DNA from: Spirochaetia bacterium
GTDB lineage: Bacteria; Spirochaetota; Spirochaetia; Sphaerochaetales; Sphaerochaetaceae
Assembly (NCBI GenBank): GCA_009929055.1
Contig: SABI01000061.1
Span: 1-11,369, forward strand
Direction of reading: 5' to 3'
DNA: 11,369 nt
The notes beneath the pieces were generated by a model. It was not told the origin of the DNA, did not search any database, and saw only the letters and a list, made by a program, of their open reading frames with translations. Positions 6,321-11,369 of the stretch are shown here, piece after piece (the first letter of the stretch is position 1; every line of letters begins with the position of its first letter). A program made the position numbers and the translations under genes.

Positions 6321-6781
6321 TTACCTAACTCCTTTTCTATCTGTTTTACTATGTTCTCTTGTAATATTAGCATAGGTTCTTCTTCTTTATTACTTTCATG
6401 ATCATCTCCATGCAAATGGAGTAATCCGTGAACTATGAGACGAATAAGCTCATTTTTTTCATCTACATTGAAATAATCACAATTATGGTTCATATCAACA
6501 AGTGAGATGACGATATCTCCAAGAATTACCTCTTCGTGGATGGAGAAAAAGTTCTCATCATCATCCTCTTGGACAAAAGAGAGGATATCTGTACTTTCAT
6601 CTTTATTTCTATAATCTTTATTTAATTCGGTTATTCTTTCTTGGCTCACAAAACTAATTGAAACCTCTCCCTCTTGTAAGCCTATTATTGAAGATGCTAA
6701 GGTGGCAACTCTTTCAACAAACTCTATAGGGGCAATTATTTTATCAATTTCGCTCTCATAATCTATATAAAGTGAATCCAT
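6317..6781 (-). CDS. ybeY: Endoribonuclease YbeY (rRNA maturation factor)
   Basis: A 154-residue zinc-dependent single-strand endoribonuclease of the UPF0054 family, involved in 16S rRNA 3' end maturation and ribosome quality control. The metal site HGLLHLHGDDH supplies His118, His122 and His128, the invariant H-x3-H-x5-H. Also present are NKDYRNKDESTDILSF (54-69), matching the family's N-x-x-Y-R-x-x-D-x-x-T-D-V-L-S-F, and LGDIVIS (88-94). The start ATG is one base past the pgpH stop codon; GAGG overlaps the end of pgpH a few bases upstream, so coupling is likely. It sits between pgpH and corC, the usual setting. The Asp in HGDDH replaces a commoner Tyr but does not affect the ligands. Confidence 0.96.
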   Translation of the reverse strand: MDSLYIDYESEIDKIIAPIEFVERVATLASSIIGLQEGEVSISFVSQERITELNKDYRNKDESTDILSFVQEDDDENFFSIHEEVILGDIVISLVDMNHNCDYFNVDEKNELIRLIVHGLLHLHGDDHESNKEEEPMLILQENIVKQIEKELGK

Positions 6782-6782
6782 T

Positions 6783-8930
6783 CTATTCCTCTTTATCTCC
6801 AGGATATTTCATTCTTACATGATATTTTCCAATTAAATTCTGGAAAAAAGCTTTAGCAATATCATCTAAATCATTAAGGGTAAGTCTTGAAGCAAAAAGT
6901 TGTTTCCTTTCTATTTTCCCCATAATTATTGAATAAATCATCTTCTCGTATTTAGCAGAAGTTCCTTTCCCTATAGAGCGAGAAGCTGCCTCAACACTAT
7001 CTGCTAACATCACGATAGCTGACTCAGGAGTTTGAGGAATCTCATTTTTATAGGAATAATCGTGTTCTCCCACTTTGATATTTGTCCCACCACTTGCGGC
7101 TTCTTCTTGAGCCTCTTTTAAGAAAATCGCAATAATATCTGTACCATGATGTTCATTTATAATATCGAGTACTTCAATAGGGAGTTTATCTTCTCTCCCC
7201 TTTTCAAGGCCAATTTTTACGTGGCTCTTTATAATGGCTACCGAAAGAGATGCTTTTAAATCAGTATGTTTGTTATCACCACTTTGGTTCTCAATAAAAT
7301 AATCAGGATTTTCTTGTTTTCCTATATCATGGTAGAGGGCTCCAACATAAGCTAGTAGTGGGTCTGCTCCAATAGCATTCGCTGCACACCTTGCAAGCTC
7401 AGCGACAGCTAGAGAGTGATTATAGGTACCTACTGCAACTTGAGAAAGTTTTACTAATCCTTTTGTATGGCTAAGAGAGAGCTCTCTCAATCTAAAGGGG
7501 GTAGGAATGTTCATCGTTATTTCTAATATGGGAAGAACAAAGGTAACTATGATATATGTGAGGGAGATATTTGAAGCTACAATTGCAATAGAGGTAAGAA
7601 TAGTAGCAAAAGAATAGTCAGTAATGAGGGAGTTGAGAAGAACAATAACAGTAGAACATAGGAGAGTAAGAAGCCATTGGTAAATCATATCAATTCGTTT
7701 AGATACATATTTTATAAAATAGGTACTAATAAAAGAAATTGCGATGATAAAGAAGAAGGTTGTTACCGTACTTAATGTATAGAGAGTCATAAAAGAGGCA
7801 ATAGTAATGGCACTTACCATCCCTATCCGTTTCTTATTAGTTACTAAAGAGAGTAAGAGGGGAAGGAAAAAGACTGGAAGGAATGGATCTAACCATAAAA
7901 ACCCTTTTCCACTAAATATATAAAGGATAAAGAAGGTAAGAAGTTGGGTAAAAATGAGACTTATTAAATAAATAGTGAGTATTTGATATTTTCTTTTTGA
8001 ATTGGCACTCATTATAAAAAGGGCGTATAAGGAGGCAATAGTGATGAGGGAAGCAAATAAAACCCTTCCTACATGCTGAAGGATGCTATATTCAACTGAG
8101 GCTAAGCGTAAAGCTTTAATTGTTTTAATTTGTTCTTCTTGAATAACAAAATTCTTCTTAATAAGGAATTGCCCCTCTTCAACTTTTACCATAACAGGGA
8201 GAACTTCGCCCTTAGCTTCTTCCCTCTCTGTCGCAGTTAAAAAAGGGTTTAATAAAATATTTGGTCGTAAAGAACTCTTTACAATAATAGTAATCATCTC
8301 ACTCATAGAATAGTTGAGGGAAGGATCTAAAATATTGAGAAGATGATATACCTCTTTTTCAATATCTTTTTCACTAACAACACTCTTTACTTCTCTTGTT
8401 TCACTCGACCAATTTTCCATATATCCGGTAGGAACTCTTACAGTAACAAAAGAATATCCTTCTTGTAGAACCTTTTTTAATTCTTGTGAATCGAATATTC
8501 CTTGTTCTATTAAATCATTCGCTATCTCTTGTGAATACATGGCTACTTTGTCTTTATCTAAATGAGACAATTGTGAAACATCTAATGTGTTTTCTACCTC
8601 TTCATGTAACGTATTAATAGCTAATTTTGCCTCTACAAGGCTTGATGTAAAGATAGGAGGCGTTGAGTTATAGGCTTTTTCTTGATTAATTCTAGTCTCT
8701 TTTTCATCTATATAATAGAAAGTTTGACTCGCTATTACATCTTTATCTGCTATTTGTCCCACTACATAGGTAGCATTAATATCATTCATCAGGGTTTTTG
8801 AACTTTGATAAAAAAAAGTTGGTGCAATTACAGCTAGACTTATGGTGATAATAGTGAGAATAATCAGTGAAAGTGAAAATAAGGGAACTTTTCCTTTATT
8901 TTTATTTTTCACTGCTTGATTCGCTTTCAT
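6783..8930 (-). CDS. pgpH: Membrane HD-domain phosphodiesterase, 7TMR-HD family (PgpH/YqfF-like)
   Basis: A 715-residue protein. It has a short basic N-terminus, a first membrane helix (about 16-38), an extracytoplasmic 7TMR-HDED sensor domain (about 45-275), about seven membrane helices (about 285-470) and a cytosolic HD domain (about 490-705). The metal and catalytic residues of the family are visible: His505 (GTYNHSLAVAELA), the HD pair His534-Asp535 in ALYHDIGK, His570 (IKSHV), His594-His595 (NEHHGT) and Asp644 (MLADSVEAASR). Listeria and Bacillus members degrade cyclic di-AMP to 5'-pApA; that activity is inferred here by family. The start ATG lies 29 bases inside phoH, with only a distant AAGGA (8943-8947, 12 bases upstream), so initiation probably depends on coupling to phoH. 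No c-di-AMP synthase is in the window. Confidence 0.93.
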   Translation of the reverse strand: MKANQAVKNKNKGKVPLFSLSLIILTIITISLAVIAPTFFYQSSKTLMNDINATYVVGQIADKDVIASQTFYYIDEKETRINQEKAYNSTPPIFTSSLVEAKLAINTLHEEVENTLDVSQLSHLDKDKVAMYSQEIANDLIEQGIFDSQELKKVLQEGYSFVTVRVPTGYMENWSSETREVKSVVSEKDIEKEVYHLLNILDPSLNYSMSEMITIIVKSSLRPNILLNPFLTATEREEAKGEVLPVMVKVEEGQFLIKKNFVIQEEQIKTIKALRLASVEYSILQHVGRVLFASLITIASLYALFIMSANSKRKYQILTIYLISLIFTQLLTFFILYIFSGKGFLWLDPFLPVFFLPLLLSLVTNKKRIGMVSAITIASFMTLYTLSTVTTFFFIIAISFISTYFIKYVSKRIDMIYQWLLTLLCSTVIVLLNSLITDYSFATILTSIAIVASNISLTYIIVTFVLPILEITMNIPTPFRLRELSLSHTKGLVKLSQVAVGTYNHSLAVAELARCAANAIGADPLLAYVGALYHDIGKQENPDYFIENQSGDNKHTDLKASLSVAIIKSHVKIGLEKGREDKLPIEVLDIINEHHGTDIIAIFLKEAQEEAASGGTNIKVGEHDYSYKNEIPQTPESAIVMLADSVEAASRSIGKGTSAKYEKMIYSIIMGKIERKQLFASRLTLNDLDDIAKAFFQNLIGKYHVRMKYPGDKEE

Positions 8931-9855
8931 ACGCGTTGATAATCCTTTGTACGAGTGAAGATCTAATTACATCGTTTGATGAAAACTCAACAAACCCAAT
9001 TCCTGAAACATTATGAAGGATACGAGCAGCATGTACAAGACCTGAACTCTTTGCCTTCGGTAAATCTATTTGGGTGATATCTCCTGTTACTATAGCAGTA
9101 GAATTTTCACTCATCCGAGTGAGAAACATTTTCATTTGCTCTAGTGTAGTATTTTGTCCTTCATCAAGAATTACTACTGCATTATTAAAACTTCTCCCCC
9201 TCATATAGGCTAAGGGGGCACTTTCGATAGTACCACTCTCTTCAAGTCTTTTTATCATTGTGGGAGGGATCATATATTCCATAGCATCATATATTGGAGT
9301 AAGGTAGGGGCCAAGTTTTTGGCTAAGGTCTCCTGGGAGAAATCCTAAGTTTTCTCCCGCTTCAACAACAGGACGAGTGATAATAATTCTCTGTTTTCTC
9401 CCTGACAACACCTCTTTTAAGGCATAGGCAATAGCTAAGAAGGTCTTTCCTGTTCCAGCAGGACCTATTCCAAAAGTGAGTTGTTTTTCATGCAATAAGG
9501 AGATAAACTGCCTTTGATGAGAACTTTTAGGATAAATTACCTTAGAGCCAACAGCGATTGTTACATCCTTTGAAGGTTCTCCATCCTCTTCTCCCTTGTG
9601 AGTAATATTCTGATATTCAATAAATATTTCAGGTTCAGATAGATAATCTTGTACTTTTGCAACCTCTACAAGGGCTTTCATAAGATCTAAAAACAAAGTG
9701 TTCTCTTGTGTTTCACTCTTAGTTAAGGTAATACTATTTCCTTGAAGAAAAATATCACCATGAAGTAATAACTCAATATATCCAATATTTCGATCATTTA
9801 CACCACACACTTTTGTCATGGTACTTGTATCAGTAAAAATAAACGTATGGTTCAT
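8902..9855 (-). CDS. PhoH-family ATPase (PhoH/YbeZ-like)
   Basis: A 317-residue P-loop ATPase. Residues 1-90 form a PhoH-type N-terminal region. The ATPase core has Walker A GPAGTGKT (131-138), RPVVEAGENLGFLPGDLSQK (161-180), which is highly diagnostic of PhoH proteins, Walker B VVILDEGQNTT (227-237) and the sensor segment TGDITQIDLP (257-266). Most homologues have DEAQN where this one has DEGQN; the Asp-Glu pair is kept. The YbeZ type is thought to act with YbeY in RNA/ribosome maturation, and the neighbourhood supports that. The start ATG has AGGAGA just upstream. Its end overlaps the pgpH start by 29 bases. Confidence 0.95.
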   Translation of the reverse strand: MNHTFIFTDTSTMTKVCGVNDRNIGYIELLLHGDIFLQGNSITLTKSETQENTLFLDLMKALVEVAKVQDYLSEPEIFIEYQNITHKGEEDGEPSKDVTIAVGSKVIYPKSSHQRQFISLLHEKQLTFGIGPAGTGKTFLAIAYALKEVLSGRKQRIIITRPVVEAGENLGFLPGDLSQKLGPYLTPIYDAMEYMIPPTMIKRLEESGTIESAPLAYMRGRSFNNAVVILDEGQNTTLEQMKMFLTRMSENSTAIVTGDITQIDLPKAKSSGLVHAARILHNVSGIGFVEFSSNDVIRSSLVQRIINAYESESSSEK

Positions 9856-9883
9856 ACATCTCCTATTAGGTTATCTATTGTAA

Positions 9884-11369
9884 TCATAATTTGACCTCTC
9901 TATCAACCTTGATTTCATTAATAGCCTTCCACTTTACGAGAATTTGGAGGCGTGGTGTCCATTCAAATCTATTGCTTACATTTTCCATTTTCGCCTCATA
10001 GGTTACATAAAGATCCCAATCATCCATATAATGAATAAGTGAGAGGGAGAAGGAATCCATAATAAATTGAGTAGTAGTTCTCCCATTTCCAAAGAAGTCA
10101 AATGAGTCGATGAGATCTTTAAAGGCATCTTGGAGGGTAGCATATTGATATAATCCTCTGTTTACTGATTTTAAAGTTCCTTTTAATGATAAAAATTTAT
10201 AAATTTCAAATGTAAAAGAGAGCTCTAAAGAGGCAAAAGAACCAAAAGAATCGATATAAGAGTGATGGTATAAAAGATTCACATCATACGAAAGAGATAT
10301 CCTCTCTTTCCACCATAATTTTTTCTCCATTGAATTTGAGAGTGTGAAATCGAGAGATTCTCCAATAATTTTATCATCTTGTTGACTTCCTTTCATAGTA
10401 ACATCAAGAAATGGGAGAGTAAGAGAGCCACTAAGATGGGTAAATAGTGATGTTTTTGAGTTAAATATACTTTTCGCACCCACTTTAACAAAAGAATTCC
10501 ATCCACTTATACCAATATTGGTTGTATTTACGATGTTCTCTATAAAAGGAGAAGGGATAGTACTTCTAGAATAATTAGCATTATTAGAAAAGGTGATAAT
10601 TTCTCCTTTAAATGAGAAGGTAAAAGTTCCTTTATCGATATCTAAGAGAGCGGCGTCATTTTCTTTAATCGCAATAGAGAGGGAAGTTTGTAGTTTTTTA
10701 TAGGAAATAGAAATTTTTGGAGTAATAGATGGCTCTAGAGGAGGGAGAATGAGGGTTACTGATGGGTTAATAAGAAAATCTTTTTTACTAAAAGAGGGAT
10801 TATAACTAAGGGAATGAGTTTTTACATAATCTGATGAAAAATCGGTAAAGCCCCTATTAATATCTTCTACTAAGTTCTCTTTTTGGTAATTGTTACGGTA
10901 AATTCTTTGGTCGAAGGTGTAATTAAGAGAGAGAAATGGGAGTGAAATACTCGTATCTGACCATAATTCATATTGATTTGACTCTTTTTCCCATGTACTG
11001 GTGTTAGCCAAAATAGACCTCACTACCTGATTAAAAGTGATGTACTGGGGACCTATTACAGATTGTAATGAAATGAATGATATATTATTGTTTTTAGTTA
11101 CTGTATCTATCCACTCTCCCCTTTTATAATCAAAAAGTTCTTTAAATTCTTGTTTAATTTCGTAATTCACCTTCAAGGAGGAACTAAATGGAACTTTTTC
11201 ACTAATTTGGAGAGAAGAGGAAGGATTAGTGAGATTATAGAGTCCTAAACTCTTTTTTTGATTATCACTATAGGTAACTTGGATAGGTTTTTCTGTTTCT
11301 TTAGATTCACTTTTGTACTCTATTACTGTTCCTTTTATTAAAACACCTGCATCGAGGAGGGTAATAGAG
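9884..11369 (-). CDS. Outer-membrane beta-barrel protein, LptD-like, C-terminal part (5' end outside window)
   Basis: The reading frame is open from the stop at 9884 to the window edge, giving 494 residues; the gene starts beyond 11369. A TTG at 11176 is not the start: a further 64 codons upstream of it are open and of the same character. The sequence is a long series of alternating amphipathic strands rich in Ser, Phe, Leu and aromatics (for example FLSLNYTF, KISISYKK, ISLSYDVNLLYH, ASLELSFTFEIY), typical of an outer-membrane barrel. The C-terminal block, DWDLYVTYEAK then WTPRLQILVKWKAINEIK, resembles the end of spirochaete LptD/OstA-type proteins, which insert lipopolysaccharide or similar lipids. 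The last residue is Leu rather than a C-terminal aromatic. The barrel call is solid; the LptD label is moderate. It ends 28 bases before phoH. Confidence 0.6.
   Translation of the reverse strand, partial: SITLLDAGVLIKGTVIEYKSESKETEKPIQVTYSDNQKKSLGLYNLTNPSSSLQISEKVPFSSSLKVNYEIKQEFKELFDYKRGEWIDTVTKNNNISFISLQSVIGPQYITFNQVVRSILANTSTWEKESNQYELWSDTSISLPFLSLNYTFDQRIYRNNYQKENLVEDINRGFTDFSSDYVKTHSLSYNPSFSKKDFLINPSVTLILPPLEPSITPKISISYKKLQTSLSIAIKENDAALLDIDKGTFTFSFKGEIITFSNNANYSRSTIPSPFIENIVNTTNIGISGWNSFVKVGAKSIFNSKTSLFTHLSGSLTLPFLDVTMKGSQQDDKIIGESLDFTLSNSMEKKLWWKERISLSYDVNLLYHHSYIDSFGSFASLELSFTFEIYKFLSLKGTLKSVNRGLYQYATLQDAFKDLIDSFDFFGNGRTTTQFIMDSFSLSLIHYMDDWDLYVTYEAKMENVSNRFEWTPRLQILVKWKAINEIKVDREVKL

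Noticed and set aside
11174..11176. TTG at 11176 as the start of the barrel protein
   Set aside because: The frame stays open for 64 more codons to the window edge with the same composition, and an outer-membrane protein should have a signal peptide, which does not follow this TTG.
1..11369. A novel defence, mobile or biosynthetic system
   Set aside because: I looked for transposases, integrases, nucleases, toxin-antitoxin pairs, repeat arrays, RNA genes and unexplained large proteins on both strands. Every sizeable reading frame fits a housekeeping family or a shadow of one.

Overview
The window is a dense, AT-rich block of twelve genes, all on the minus strand, so transcription runs from the high-coordinate end to the low-coordinate end. 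Both edge genes are cut by the window: an outer-membrane barrel protein at 11369 and methionine aminopeptidase at 1. No stretch over 300 bases lacks a gene; the longest intergenic gaps are 77 bases (secG to the flavodoxin-like gene), about 70 bases (gap to pgk) and 72 bases (corC to gap). I see no tRNA, rRNA, CRISPR array, insertion sequence, phage gene or toxin-antitoxin pair.

Organism: an LptD-like barrel protein indicates an outer membrane. The order phoH - pgpH - ybeY - corC/tlyC and the run gap - pgk - tpiA - secG, with low GC, fit a spirochaete (Treponema/Sphaerochaeta type). This rests on recalled gene order and protein style, not on a database search; genus is not determined.

Layout in transcription order. 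(1) 11369-9884: C-terminal 494 residues of an LptD-like outer-membrane barrel. (2) 9855-5547: phoH, pgpH, ybeY and corC, packed with overlaps of 29 and 4 bases and a 1-base gap. This is the classic bacterial cassette linking a PhoH ATPase, a membrane HD phosphodiesterase of the c-di-AMP-degrading PgpH type, the YbeY endoribonuclease for ribosome/16S rRNA maturation, and a CBS-domain protein. (3) A good sigma70-type promoter at 5513-5542 starts the central-metabolism run gap, pgk, tpiA, secG. A strong hairpin sits between gap and pgk, and a second one after secG. (4) 2047-1: a small flavodoxin-like protein, a secreted parvulin-type prolyl isomerase, nusB and the first 52 codons of map, tightly packed (gaps of 16 and 2 bases, then an ATGA overlap).

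Functionally this is housekeeping DNA: lower glycolysis (GAPDH, PGK, TIM), protein export and envelope folding (SecG, PPIase, LptD-like), ribosome/RNA maturation (YbeY, PhoH, NusB), N-terminal methionine removal (Map) and second-messenger turnover (PgpH). I found no convincing undescribed system. The points most worth a second look are the two intercistronic hairpins, the flavodoxin-like gene that lacks the usual phosphate-binding loop, and several start-site corrections.
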